From: Brachionus koreanus
Taxonomy: Eukaryota > Rotifera > Eurotatoria > Ploima > Brachionidae
Length of the DNA stretch: 64,000 nucleotides
Direction of reading: 5' to 3'
NCBI GenBank assembly: GCA_016987375.1
Contig: PJRA01000048.1
Location: 1,371,454-1,435,453 of the forward strand
Shown: piece after piece, positions 35,001 to 50,000 of the stretch
How the letters are laid out: each line of letters starts with the position of its first letter
Numbering within the stretch: position 1 is the first letter of the stretch
Program-made: the position numbers and the translations under genes
Notes under the pieces: model-generated
The model's database searches: none
What the model was told of the DNA's origin: nothing
The model's input: only the letters and a program-made list of their open reading frames with translations

Positions 35001-38000
35001 TAATCTAATACACCTATTATTAGCACATTTAAAGTCTCCAGTTGGGTGACAAGTTGGGCATTTCTCTTCGTTTTCATCATCTCCTGCAGGGCAATCACGA
35101 TATCCGTCTAAAATAAAATTATATTTCAAATAATCAGGTTAGTCTTCAAAATTACCGCATAGTTGATTATTGTGTACACATTTATAAGAATTATTGGCAC
35201 ACCGAGTCCATCCATTCGGACACGGTCTATTCCTGCATGTATAGGCTGGTTCATCACTTCTATCTGCACAATCAAAATCCTCATCACAATAATAAGAAGC
35301 TTCTATACAATGACCAGATGCGCATTGAAATTTTCCAGCAGGACAAGTGATATTTGAGCATGAAATTTCATCAGCTGAATCGCCACAATCGTTATGGCCA
35401 TCACATAATTTAAAATTCTTAAAAAAAAATAAAAGTTTGAAAATTTAAATTTTTTAATTACAAACTAACAGGAATGCATCGTTTGTTAGGACATTGAAAC
35501 CTTCCCGGTGGGCATCCATCTGGACAGTTATGCTCATCGGATCCATCCATACAATCATCTTGGCCATTACACAGTTGACTGAATGAAATACAATGTGAAT
35601 TATTGCATTGAAACGAACCTATCGAGCAAGTTCTTCTTGCACAATTAAGCTCGTCCGATCCATCGCGACAATCTTTTTCTCCGTCACATTTAAAAAAAAA
35701 CGGAATGCATTTTTCATCAGGCATTCCACACCTAAAATACCAATTACTACAATTAGCTGTGCAAGTTTTACCATCTTCTTGAAGAATAAATGATTCTGGA
35801 CAAGAACAAGTAAAATTTTTGTCCAAAGTTCCTCCAATTAAACATAAGTGCGAGCATCCGCCATTGTTTATTCCACATGGATTTTGAGCACTTGGCTGTA
35901 AGCTGTAGTGGTAAATTTTCATGTCAAAAACCATATGAGCCGTACTTTGTCTAATAGTTGTTTGATTTTTTCCATTTAAAGCATTGGCTGAGTAAATACT
36001 ATGTTTAGCTAAGTCAGTCCAGTAAATCAAACCTTGATAAAAGCTAAGAGCAAATGGGTATGCAGTCTGGGTTGTTTGAATTGTGATAAAGCGATTTTTT
36101 CCATCGTAATCACTGAACTCAATTTGTCTTAGATGAGTATCGGTCCAAAAAATTCTTTTTGTTGCCAAATCTAAACTCAGACTTACTGGATTGCCTAAAT
36201 TTTGAGTTACTATTTTTGTAAAGTTTTGGCCATTAAGCTTAACTCTAGCAATAAATGGTGGAAAACTTAAATCTGAAATGAATAAAAAGCCTTCAATTGG
36301 ATCAATGGACAAGCTAACAGCACTTTTCAGATAATTAGAGTCTAAAAGTGTTGTTTTATAATGGCCATTTTTATCAGTTACAATCAATTTATTTGACTTA
36401 ATATAATAAATTTTCTTATTTATCCAATCGAAGCTAATGTCACCTTCATTTCCACTCAAATCGTTCAATAAAACGTCTTGACCAGTGACTACATTTGTCA
36501 ATGAAGTATTTATGCTAAGTCTAATGAGCTCTTTTTTGTCTAAATCTATGACAAATACTTTGCTTTCTTCGTAGTCATAAGCAATACCTTTGGCAAGCCC
36601 AAAGCCGTCTTTAATTAAATTGTAGTTTAATGTGGTCAAAGAAATGTTTCTTAAATAGTATTTGTTCGAGAATAAAAGATAAGCTTCTGTTTGAGGACCA
36701 ACTAATTTGCAAGCTGTTGGATCATTAGCTGTTTTTTCATAACCAGCAGCACATTTACAATTAAAAGAGCCAAGAGTATTCTCGCACAATTGTGAACACA
36801 CATAGGGAGTCTCTACACATTCATTTATATCTACACAGTAGAATTTGTTAACTAGCTTGAAACCGGGACGGCATAGACACTCATAGCTTGTTAGTGTATC
36901 GCGACACATGTGTTGACATCTGTTTAAAATAGGTGAAGAGCATTCGTTTATTCCGCATCCGGACTCGTCACTGTTATCTTCACAGTCATTTTGTAGATTA
37001 CAAACTAAATTAAATGAAATGCATTTATTATTTTTGCATGTATATTGATTTATCGAACAAGTTCGATTACTGCATAGTTGCGGCTTTTCATCACTGTTGT
37101 CTATGCAATCATTGCGACCATTGCATTTCGAGTTAAGAGAAATACATCGTTGATTGTCACATTTGAATTCAGAATTTAAACATTCTCGATAGGTACAATT
37201 ATGAGGCTCATCACTACCATCACCACTAAAACATTTTCAAAGGGTTTATTTCATACATTTTAATAAAGTTACATCTATCAGATTGCGTTATCAAACTTGA
37301 TCCGCAATTTTATGATAAATTTATTTATTTTTTTAACATTCTTTTAAATTTAAGTTTTTTTTTTTTGATATTTACTTAAATTTATAACTTTTTATTAAGG
37401 TTTTGTATATTAAATATTTAAATATTTAAAAGAATATTTTTGATTGTTATAAAAAGATAGTTTTTTTTTTAGCAAAATGTGTGCTAAAACAAAAAAATAT
37501 GCTGTGATGAAAAATGAGTGTACTGTTAAGTTCTTTAAGTGTGTTAAAAAAGTAATAAAATTTAGGCAAAGTAAAATTTTTGATAAATTATTTCCCGCAA
37601 TTACATTGCAATTGCAATTTTTTAAATTGAAATGTTTAAAAAGTTAGAATTTCTTAAACAAAAAAAAATTTAAAATTGATCAGAAATTTTAATTTGCCAA
37701 AAATTTAAATACAGAATGAAAACTAAAATAATATATCAAAGTAAAATAATAATAAATTATATACAACAAACAGGAAACCATGATAGGTAAACTCATATCA
37801 ACAAGAATATAATTTTTTGATTCTATAAATCAGTATAATCTTTCAGATTTTCTTGAAAAATACTCAATTTGTTATTTATTTGAAAAAAAAATTTGGGTTA
37901 ACATAAAGATAACAAGCTTCTGTCAAATACAAACTGAAACACACTCATAAAATTTGGAAAAATTTATTAATATCTCATTGATTTCATTTATTTAAAAGTA

Positions 38001-41000
38001 AATTAAAATAATTTGAACAAAAATTTACAAAATTTTCTGATTGATTATTTAGAAAAAATTTAGCAATGATTTATTAAATTAAAACAAAAAGAATTTAAAT
38101 ATAAAATTAAAATATATGATTTTTTTATTAATTAAATATTTTGAATTTTATATTCTTGATTATTTGTTAAAAGAACCGATTCCTTTCTGTATTCTTTTTA
38201 CTCAAAGTTAAATGGAAAAATTTTACAGGAAAAAAAATTTTCAAATAGAAAAATTGAAAAATATATTATAGTATCTTATTTTAATTAAAAATCTAAGAAA
38301 ACAAAATTCTATAAAAATTAAATTTAAATTTAATTCTAATTTATTGTTAAGAAATTCTATTTAAATTTACAAGCAAGTCAAATTAACAATCTAGCTTTTA
38401 TATTAATAAAATTAATCAGTTTGTACGAAATAATAAAATTTTGAAAAAAATTTTTTTTAGTAAAATTTGTTTTACAATTAAAATAGGCAGCATCTACAAA
38501 ATAATTAAAAAAAATCTTACCAATCATCATCATGATCACTAAAATAAAAAATAATTAAGAAAATTTTAACAATTTAATATATTGTTCTAACCATTTATAA
38601 GCTGCATTTATGCAAAGTCCATTTTTGCATTGAAATTCATTCGGTCTACAAGTTCTCCGAGTACAATTCGCATTTATTTCATCTTCTGAATTAACGCAAT
38701 GAGAATAGCCATCACATACTGCACTTGATCTAATGCATTTAGTGTGAACTCGACCCCTTACACCCGAATCGCATCTAAATTCATTTTCTCTACACGGTCT
38801 GTCCAAACAATTGTGTCTTTCTTCACTCTCGTCACTTCCATCAGGACAATCACGGTCTAAATAAATCTTTGATAGCCAAATTTTGATTTAAAAGAAATAT
38901 CCTAAATACCTCCGTCGCATACAAAATTTTTATTGATGCATCTGCCCGAATCACATTTAAACATTTCTTCCGGGCATGTATAATTTGCGTGCCTGCATTC
39001 ATGTGCTGGTTCATCTTCTCCACCTGAACAATCTCGGTCTCCATCGCACACCCATGAATACGGAATGCACCTGTTGTCATTGCATCGGAATTTATTAGTC
39101 TCACATGGAATTGAATCACAAAAAAGTCTATTTTCATCAGCTGAATCACCACAATCATTATCACCTTTAAAGAATTTAATTAATTAAAAAATAGAAAATA
39201 TACTATCACAATAAATTCAATATTAATTTAAATTAAAGAGTAAAAATAAATAAAGTAAATTAAATGCTAATTTATTGACAGTGAAAAAAAAAGTTCTTCG
39301 ATAATTTTTTTTCTGAACTTAAAAAAATCCCTTCATTCGATAATGATTGAAATTAAAAAATGATATATATCTTATTGCTAAAAGTGTTGTGAACCGTACA
39401 AGAGGTCTCTGATGCGGCCAAAATTTTTTTTTACCCCAAGAAAGACCACCTAAACGGACGGTTATAAAAGCTAGGGGCAAAAATTTTGGACCGCGAAGTT
39501 GGCCAGCAAAGTTTTTTGACCAAAATTTCTCAATTTCTGAACCTTTTTTAGAAATCGGCAAAAAAAAACTTTTTTTTGCGAACCTCGAATTAAAGGAAAT
39601 GAAACTTGTTTCAAAACGATGTAAATTATCTCAAATCTTTGTTTAATTTAAGAAGTTTGTTAAAATTTATAAAAAAAACCTAAACTTTGACTAATTTGTC
39701 GTTTTCCAAAAAAGCTCCTTGGGATATTTTGGTCAAAAAATTTGTGATCGTGATATAAGCCGTTCGTCTATCATTTTTTATCATATATTGCTGGTCAACT
39801 TTGCGGTTCAAAATTTTTTCTTGTCTGTCATCTGTGGCAGACCGGCCGGCTAATTTAAACGGCCAGTTTTGGCCGTGAATTGACTGACCGACCATATAGC
39901 CGTTTAAAAACCGCCTTTTGGAGGCCGGCCAATTGACAGACCGACAGTGTCGTGGCCGACCACTAAATGGCGCGGTAAAAAAATTTTAGTGAGATCTTAA
40001 ATTTATCAAAAAAATTAATTCTATCTGATATCGTCTTATTAGAAAAAAATTTTAACTAAAATAATTAAATTAATCATTTGGCCAGCCAGTCACTGTAAGC
40101 CTCCGTTAAATCGATCAGCTGTATTTTGACAGCTGATCTTCCACGGTCACTTTTTTTTGGCCGTTCCCCAACGCTAATTTTAACTAATGTCTAATTTTTG
40201 ATTAAAATAATAAAATTTTGAATATTTTTATTAATTTAAAAATTTTAGTCAAAAAATTGAGGATTACATAAAAAATTTTATTTCACCACCAAAAAACATT
40301 ACCCTTTATAATTCACTTTTAAAATAACATAAGCACAATTTTTCAATGAAAAAGCTATTTCATTACTTATAAGTATTGTAAATGGCTCATAAATGTATCC
40401 GTACAAACAATTTTTTTTGTTTATTAGTTATCTGAAACAACTCATTGAAATTTTACTCATAAATCATTTTGAATATATTTTTTTGTTAATAAAATTTTAA
40501 AAAGAATATAACCTGAGTTTATAAAAAAATATGATAAAATATTTAAAAATTACCATCACAAAGCCAATTCCTCATTATACATAAATTAGTATTCGGGCAT
40601 TTGACACTATAAATTGGTGAAGTACAATTTTTCGAAGGACAATTAATTTCATCAGTACTGTTGCCATCATCACAATCGATGTAGCCATCACATCGACTTC
40701 TAATAGGAATGCATTTAAAATTATTGCATTGGAATTCAGTTTGTGAATTACAAGTTGGATAAACACAATTTTGCTCATCACTATTATCTCCACATTGATC
40801 GACTCGATCACACCGTTCAGGTGCAGGTATGCATCGACCATTTCTGCATCTAAACTCTGATGGTAAGCAAGTGTGATAGGCACAAAAGTTATCGGCTTCA
40901 TCCGATCCATCAGCACAGTTTCGTAGTCCATCACAAACAAATTTTTTGTTAACACAAGCTCCGTTGGCACAAGTAAATTGTGTCGCATTGCATCTAACTA

Positions 41001-44000
41001 AACTCATAGCTGAACAAGTTCGGTCGCTATTGGTTAATCTAAGGTTCATTCCGAAAGGACATCGACATTCAGTTCTATTACCAGGCGCTATAGAACATAT
41101 ATGCGAGCAACCTCCATTGTAAACACTGCATGGATTATAGTCACATCTTTGTCTCTGCTCGGACCATACATGTATGTCCATGGGCCGCTTGGGCAAGCCC
41201 TGAGCTAACACAATTGTATTCGAGCCGCGATATTTTTCAGCCCTGTAGACCGATTTTGTGCTCCAATCAGTCCAATACAAATAATGAGCATGAACTACTA
41301 AAGCAAATGGATGAAACGCAGTTGTAATTATTCGGCGATAATTTCCATCCAAATCTGAAGTCTCTATTTTGTCGTAATAAGCATCGGCCCAGTAAAGTTG
41401 ATCATTGTCAAAATCAATGCTAAGTCCATTTGGCCACTTGATGTCTGTGATAACTAATTTTTCAAAATTATTTCCACTCATTGAAGTTCTAGCTATCATA
41501 GGCTCTCGACCAACATCTGTCCAAAAAATATAGCCCTTACATGGATGTACAACAATGGCTCTTGGTGAATCACTAAAGGCCACTACTAGACTATGCTTTG
41601 TTTTTAGATTAAAGCTTCTTATTTGATTAAGTCCATTATCAGCATAGTAGAGTGTATCAGATACCCAATCGTATGCAATGCCCTCCGGTTTGGACACTAA
41701 ACTTGAGTTTAAATCCAAATTTTGAACAAGTGAATTTTCCAATCCGGGTGTAAACGATTTTAATTTTGCCTCTCTTACATCAGAGAACAAAATTAATTTA
41801 TCTCTATAGTCAAAATCAATTCCTATGGCGCGACTTAGTCCAGTTATGGATCGCCATGGTGATCCACTGACCAAATTTCCAACTGGTAAATTGAGACTTC
41901 GAATTTCGTCTTCCATTGCAAAAATTATGTAATCATTTGGCAATTTACAAACTCGACCATTTGATTCACCAATAGCACACAAACACGTTACTCTCCTAGT
42001 AGTTGGCTTACTGAAACAAAATTGATCACATGGATTGCTAGAACACGGTGATGGCACAGCTGGTTGAGACTTTTCTGAGAAAATAACAACTTCATTTAAA
42101 TCATAAGTGGTTATTTTTTTCAATAAATTAGCTGAATTATTTGAATAAGACAAATTTAGGCTGTATACCCCTCTAAGACGTGAGTCAGCATAAAAAATAT
42201 TAGATTTAAAGTAAAAAATTGACTTTGGACTTGGAAGTTGATTAGATTTAACTGTAGTTCTATTTTGTCCATTCCAATCACATTTTTCAATTCTGTCTTT
42301 GGTGTTGTCTGACCAATATAAGTCACCACTAGCCGGATCAATAGTCAAATCAGTTGGTGTTAGAATGTCTCGATTGAGAATGACAGTGCGATTTGATCCG
42401 TCTAAATGAGCTCGTTCAATTTTACTATTTTGACCTTGGTCTACCCAGTACAAATATTTCAAAGTCGGATTCACAGCTAACAATGATGGCTTGTCTGTTT
42501 TTGTTTGCAAAATAGTCAAGTGATAGTCAAGCTGAGGATATCGAGTCACTTTAATGTAGCTGTACGGCTCGTCTATATAGGAATAATAGAGTAATTTATT
42601 GACCCAATCATAAGCCAAGCTCTGGAGTATTCCAGTATTGGAATCAAGCTCAAAAAGAGTTTTAACATTGTAAAATGTTTGATTTGTTGTCAAACCAGAA
42701 GACCATTGATAGTTTAAAACAAGAGTTTTGACCAATCGATCATCTTCGATCCAAAATATTGATTTAGATCTAAAATCAAAATCAATTTTTTTTATATTAG
42801 ATCCTTTTATAATGGGCAAAGCTTCAGATGTTTTATCACTAAAAGCCAAAGCTTTTAAATAGCTATTTGTTGTGTATAAAATAAACTCATCAAAAGGTTT
42901 ACACGATCCATCAGCTTGTAGCTCTAGACCATTTGAACACTTACACACTCGATTGTTAGCTAATGGAAGGCAAATTTGATGACAATTTCCATTGTTATTT
43001 GTGCATAAATTTGATTTAATATCAGGCTTTTGATACACTTTAAGGCGATATATGTCTGCTACATTTGATTTAATTACCTTTTTTTCACTTGTTCTTAGAT
43101 TAAATGCCACAATTATTTCTTGAATTTGATCACTAAAATAGAGTATTTGAGTCTGGCCTCCATCTTGTGTCCTAGTGTCCCATATAGCCAACGCTGTCAC
43201 GTACTCAATATCACTCACAACTATTTGACGATCCTCTAAACTATCTACTGAAATGGACTCGATTTTTTTTCGACCAGAGTCCGACCAATAAATCCTTCGC
43301 GATTTTTCATGGTAAATAAGCGCCAAAGGGTTAATTAGATCAATTTTTACTAAAATACGACTTGAACTGCCGTCCATTTTAACAGCAGCTATTTTTCTAG
43401 GTACAGAATCATACCCTCTATCGATCCAATAGAGCTCGTGATCTTCGCCATTGACCACAATGCTTATTGGTTGTCCGACACCTTGCTGATCGACAGAGCC
43501 CGATAGAACAATAGCTCGGTGAAAATTATCAACATTTACCACTTCTATTTGGGATTCTTGGATATTGCCAAGGAAAATGTTGCGTGACGATGGATCAAAA
43601 TCAAGACAATAAATGAAACCAAAAGTTTGACTTTTTTCCAAAGACAACTGACCTCTTTGTTCGCCGTCAAATTTTATTCTATTTATCTTAAAGCCTGAAT
43701 TTGACCAGTCATGTTCAAGCCAATAAATCATTTGGTCATAGTAACTATAAGTTAAATCAAATCCCGATTTGATGCTATTTATAGTGACCATTCTGTCCCA
43801 TAAAAAACCCGATTCACGTTCAAGATTTGTAGACGAAGAGTCGGTTTGTTGAAAGATTGTTTTAGATGTTGCTGGAAATAATTCTGACTGTAAAGTATCA
43901 TTCAAATTTATCTTAATGCCACCGATCATGTTTTTGTTAAGAACAATCAAAAATTCTGATTCATCAATGTTGCATCTGTTTGTATTAGTTTTGTCTTTAA

Positions 44001-47000
44001 GATATCCAATTTGACATTCACATGTATAGCCTTGTTGATTATTAGCCAAAAGACAAAGATGCTCGCAGTTGGAATTGAGGCAAGGATTGTGTTCTTGAGG
44101 CTGTTGAAGTTCGTGGACAACTTTAATTGTGAGTGCTTGCGATGATATATCGGCAATTATTGATTTGTTCTTTGGATTAAGGCGGTCTAATTTAAGAATT
44201 TTATTGTGACCACGGTCGACCCAGAAGATGCTGTGCTCAAAAAACGCCAAACTGTGAGGATGATGAAGCATTAGATCGTTGCTGAGTATTTGAACACGTT
44301 TGTTACCATTGTAATCACATGACTCAATGTAGTCGAGATGAGCATCAGCAAAATAGATACGCTCACGAATCAAATCAATTGCTAAACCATTTGGCCAGTA
44401 CAACTTGGCAGATATAATAACTGTGCGATTAGAACCGTCCATGTTTGCTCGTTCAATACGTGGATTTTTTCCCCAATCACTCCAAAATATTAATCTATGA
44501 TTTGATCTCGGATCAACAACTAGACCTCTTGGATTAGTAACATTTTCCTAAAAGCAAAATTTTTCATCAAGTTTTATTATTAAAAATATTATTTCAAGTC
44601 AAATTTCGTGATAGGATTAGATGGTTTTCAAAAATTTGGTTTCAAAATTAATCAAATTTAAAAAAAATACTTATTAAATTTTTTTACTAAATTAGCAAAA
44701 ATAGTTTTGTTTCTTTATGATGATTGATGAATCAAATCAATTAATGTTTTAGCAATTTATACTGAAATCATTGCAAAAAAAACAAAATAATTACTTATTA
44801 TGGCAAAAACAATAAGCGGTGTTTGGCAGTTTCTTTAGAAGTCTGTTAAATCTTTATTTCTTCTCTAAATTTTCAGTAAATGCTTATTTTTTTTACAAAA
44901 AGTATGAATGAAAGTTGGGTTTTTTATCGTGGAATATGATTGTAATTTTGAGGCAGTTTTTTCTACTAAATTCTTTATTCTTTTAGATCAAAGTTTAAAA
45001 AATAGAACTCCGCCATCACATATTTTAGCTCATGGACACTGTCAAATGACTCAGGTTTGACAAAGATTTTTTTAGAAAGAAAAGTCGAAAATCTTAAAAA
45101 CAAACTAGAAACAATTTCTGTCACAATATGAAATTATGGCTTAATTCTCATAGATATATTGATATTATAGGGAGATAACTTATTTCAATCTTTGAGTATA
45201 TAAGAGAAATAAATAAAGCAAAAGAAATGAAACTAAAAACTGTATCTTTGTTAATTGATTTTAGAAAAGCATTTGATGTTATTGATAAAAATTTAATATC
45301 TTTAAAACTTCTCGATTATGGTTTTGATAATTTATTTTTGGACCTTCTTTCTATTTATTTTGAAAAACGACCTCAGATAGTTAGAATTGGCAGTGAAAGT
45401 CTAAATCTATAAAATTAAAAATGGATGTACTTCTAGGATCTGTTTTAGGTACATTGCTTTTTTTGATTTTTTTATTTTTATTAAAAATTTAAATATCAAA
45501 ATGTTTGCAATTGATATAACAATTATCTCAAAAATAATTGTTTGAAAAATATAATTAATTTAACATGTTATTAGATGTTTAATTCAGCTCTTTTCTGACA
45601 ATGTGAAATTTCATACAAAATTTTCAATAAAAAAATTAAAAAATTCTATAACTTTTGTTATAAAGGCCAGAATTTGTTCTGCTGTTGAAACAAAGTGAAA
45701 CAACTGTTGTTTCACCAACTGGGGAAGTCTGCAAAATCTCTGCAAATTGATTGCGATTTATTTTCAATATTATTATATTGAGTGAAATTTTGCAGAGATT
45801 TAGCAGACTTTCCCAGTAGGTGAAACAACAGTTGTTTCACTTTGTTTCAACAGCAGAACAAATTCTGGCCTTTATAACAAAAGTTATAGAATTTTTTAAT
45901 TTTTGTATTGAAAATTTTGTATGAAATTTCACATAGCCCTCTTTTCTTAACTTTTTTTTTATACTGTAAATTTTATTTCAATAGAAAATATGTATTTAAA
46001 AAGCTGGTGATAAATTTTAAAAATTTTGACTAGAATGGATTTAAATAATTTTTTATAAATTGTTAAGATTATTTGATTGTTGAAATGCAAGTTCTTTAAT
46101 TAAGAAGACAACAATTAAATAATTATGGGTACGCTTTAAAAGTTAAAAAATTCAAAATTAAGAAATTAAAGTAAGCTATAACAATCGAGTTTTTCTATTT
46201 AATGTTTTTTAAGATAATAATATAATTAAATCAAAATTATAATAAACAAAATAAATAAAATTTGTCATATTGAAGTATTTGATCAAAATTATATGTTGAT
46301 AGACAGCAATCATTTTTAAAAAAAAAATTTAATATTTTTAATTGAATAAATTTTCAAATTTCTCAAAAAATATTTTTTTATGAATTTTAGATCAAAAGAC
46401 ACAACATCAAAATAACTGATTAAATGAATTTTTTTAAAATTTCATTGAATAGCCAATAACCTAATGAAATGAACTAATTTAGTTTTTTAAATAGATTTAA
46501 GATGTTTACTCGGTTTACCGAAATTTAAATTTAAACAAAAAAACCTTAATTTTTTGCTATTTTTAATTGAAACATTTTTCACATATAGTATTAATATCAA
46601 ATACATACATTAAAGAGTATTTTCCGCTTAGAGCCATCAATTTTTGCCACTTCGATATGTTGAAGACTATAATCAGACCAATAAATATTATTGCCGATCC
46701 AATCTATGGCAATTGCTTCAACTAAAGTAAGTCCACCTGAAATTATTCTCAGCGTATTCGATCCATTTTCATATGAGCTATATATCGATTTTGTATATTT
46801 GTCAGACCAAAAAATTCGACCAGTACGATTTTGAAAATCAAAAGCGGTAACTGCTTGCATCAGACTTGGCTTTCTAACAGAGCTTAAGACACTTCCATCA
46901 ATGTTTGAGATTATTAAATTTCGGCCATTTGTTATATAAATTTTGGCATATTTTCTCGTTTCTGCTTTGCATGTTTTGCCTGATCTTAAATAACCAGACT

Positions 47001-50000
47001 CACAAGAACAGAAATATCCACCTGCATAATTTAAACACTTTTGACCACAGCTCGTCTCCACACTGCACTCATTTATGTCCTCACATCTTTTAAAATTTGT
47101 GAAATTAGTTGTTTGAAAGCCTTGAGGACAGAAGCACAAAGATCCCATGGGAGATTGATGACAATAATGAGAACATCCGCCGTTTTGAACTGAACAGTCG
47201 TCTCTACTGCAAAATGCACCCTCGTCACTGCCATCGGGACAATCATTAACATTATTACAAAGCTGGGTGTTATTAACACAAATATTTAGTGTTCCTTCGC
47301 ATCTGAATTCATTTGATTTGCACTGAGGAACCAGACCAGGACAATTTTTTTCATCTGTATTATCTCCACAATCATCCTTTTATGTAAAATATTTTAAAAA
47401 GGGCTTATTTATCAAAAATTATAATATTATACTTCTCCATCACATCTCCAACCAATTGGTACACACTTTTTATTATTACATTTAAAATATCCTGGATTGC
47501 ATTCAACACTTTGACAAGAAGATTCGTCTGATCCATTATCACAATCTTGGTGTCCATCACAAACTATAATTTATTTTTTTATTAAAATTTAGAAAATAAA
47601 TTAATTTTTAAGGTCACCCCAGTTATTGGGAATACAAGATGAGCGAACATTAAAAGAGCTTAATCTGACTATTCCACAAGAAAAATCATCTTGTTGACAA
47701 CTTGTTAGTACTGGTCTAATTCGACAATTTTGTTCATCAGTTTGACTTGGGCAATCATAAAAGCCATCACATTTTTTTGTAGAATTAATACATATATTAT
47801 CTAAAGCACATTTGAATTCATTACTGTTGCATTCAACTTGAGGGCAATTTTCTTCATCATGATTATTAAAACAATCGTTGCGCCCATTACAAACTAGTGA
47901 TTTGTCTTTATAGAGATTGATTGTGAAAATTGTTTAAACCTTATTTTCTGTATTAAATTTACCTATGCATCTACCATCTTGACCATGACATTCGAATTGA
48001 GTTAAAGGATCACATTGACCAACAACTAAAAATATCGAATTAAATTCATTATTTAATTATAATTTTTTTTAGTCGTACCACAGTCTGTTTCATCTGATGA
48101 ATCTCCACAATCATTTTCAGTATCACTAAAAACAAAAATTAAAAAAAAAAAAAATTACTAAATTAAACCTAAGCAAAATTGATCTCAAAATATTCTAATT
48201 ATTTGTTTTATAAATCAAATCTTTATCTGATATAAAATTCCTTTACAGAAAAAAATTTCAATTTATTGTAAGATTAAAAGTCAAATAATTTAGACAAATA
48301 TCTAGGAAAGATCCAAATGTGACAGTGCTTTCCATTCCATCCTGATGATAATGTTTCTGTTTGCTTGTGTTTTAAATTATTAATTGATAAATGAATGAAT
48401 TAAAAAAAGCTGGGCTAAAACAGTTTTTTTTTCAGATGATATTAGATTTCTTATCTAAGAAAATATTTAAACAAAAGAAACTTTTAACCTATACTAATTT
48501 TTGAGAACTCTGTCAGATCTCTTTTTAAACCTAATTTCAATTTTTCTTAAACACCGGCATGTGCAAAAACAGCGTACTTGTTTGAAATAAAATATTTTTT
48601 TGTTTAAAGAAGGCATTTAACAGAAAAACCCGTATAGTCGAGCGGTTTGTGTGTTATTCATGCAAGCAGAGGATCGAGGGTTCAAAACCCACTAAGGGTG
48701 GAAAATCTTCAAAGTATCTCTGCAAGTTAGGGCGCATGTTTAAACCCCTTTCATCAANNNNNNNNNNNNNNNNNNNNNNNNNNNNNNNNNNNNNNNNNNN
48801 NNNNNNNNNNNNNNNNNNNNNNNNNNNNNNNNNNNNNACAAAAAAAAAAATTAACAGAAAGGGGGAACAAACTGACAGATTCTTTTTTAAAACTTGCGGT
48901 GAGATTCTCAAATTTTGAAAAATTATTTTTTTGAAAGGTTATCTGTTGGTTTATTTTCTTTTGGAGGCAAGTTTTCATACAACTTACATTTTTTTTAAAA
49001 AAAGTGTGGTTTTATAGAGGAACCGAATAAGGGAAGAATAATAAACAGATAAATAAATAAATGAATAAATAAGCAAATAGATAAAAAAAATTAATAAATG
49101 GGCTGCTCTTCATCCAGTGTTCTTTAAGAGTACCAAAAATCAGATCATAATTTATTGTATTCTAGGAGTTATGTAAAAAAAAGAATCGAAAATTTCAAAA
49201 ATGAGCAATTTTTGTGTATCCTTGCTAGAAAATTTTTGATTAAATTTAATTAACATGTAACTGCGCAATAACTCTAAAAACCTATGATTTGTAAAACAAA
49301 ATAAAATAGTTGTTCATAATGTTACCATTCTTATCATTATTTTTACTTTTTCTATCTTAAATGCTATTTTATGGTAATGACTAAAAAAATAAAAACATAA
49401 AAACTTAAATTATCCTCTATTTTACATATCGAATTTATACAAACCATTTCCAGCTTAAAGGTATGCAACTACCATTTTTACATTTGTACTGATAATTTGG
49501 ATCACAGTTTACTTGAGGACAAAACATCTCATCAGAATAGTCCGTACAATCAATTCTACCATCACATCGCTTCCTCTTTTCAATACAAGTGCCATTTCTA
49601 CATTTAAATTGTTCATTTGTACAATAACTAATCGGACAATTTAACTCATCACTCATGTCTAAACAATCATTGATGCCATCACACACTTCACTTTTAAAAA
49701 TACATCTTTCATTTGAACATTTAAAAAAATTAGGTGCCTGACACAGATTCACAACTTGGGTCTCACTTGAATTTTGCACACAATTCAATTTTCTCGTATC
49801 CAACATGAATCCAAACGGACATCCACAATGTCGCGAAACTTTATATCGTGTGTCCAATGACGGTACTGAAAAACAAAAGTCGCTACAATCGCCATTTTGC
49901 CTCAAGCAAGGATGATTTTCTTCTCCTGTTTGAAGTTCAACATCTTTCACTTTTATACCATAAATGTTTTTTAGATTTGATCTGAACAAAGTTGGAGTGA

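Noticed and set aside
39319..39561. 80-codon minus-strand frame in an LRP1 intron
   Set aside because: It lies in the repetitive G+C-richer element and matches no family; likely chance frame in a repeat.
40113..40138. Rho-independent terminator-like hairpin
   Set aside because: The sequence is a eukaryotic intron; bacterial terminators do not apply. It is kept only as a feature of the repeat.
40575..40988. 137-codon minus-strand frame
   Set aside because: It overlaps the LRP1 mega-exon in another frame, and the LRP1 frame carries the LDLa cysteine pattern.
48629..48700. tRNA gene with good A and B boxes
   Set aside because: No acceptor or anticodon stem can be formed, and the sequence continues into a block shared with another repeat copy, so a SINE head fits better.
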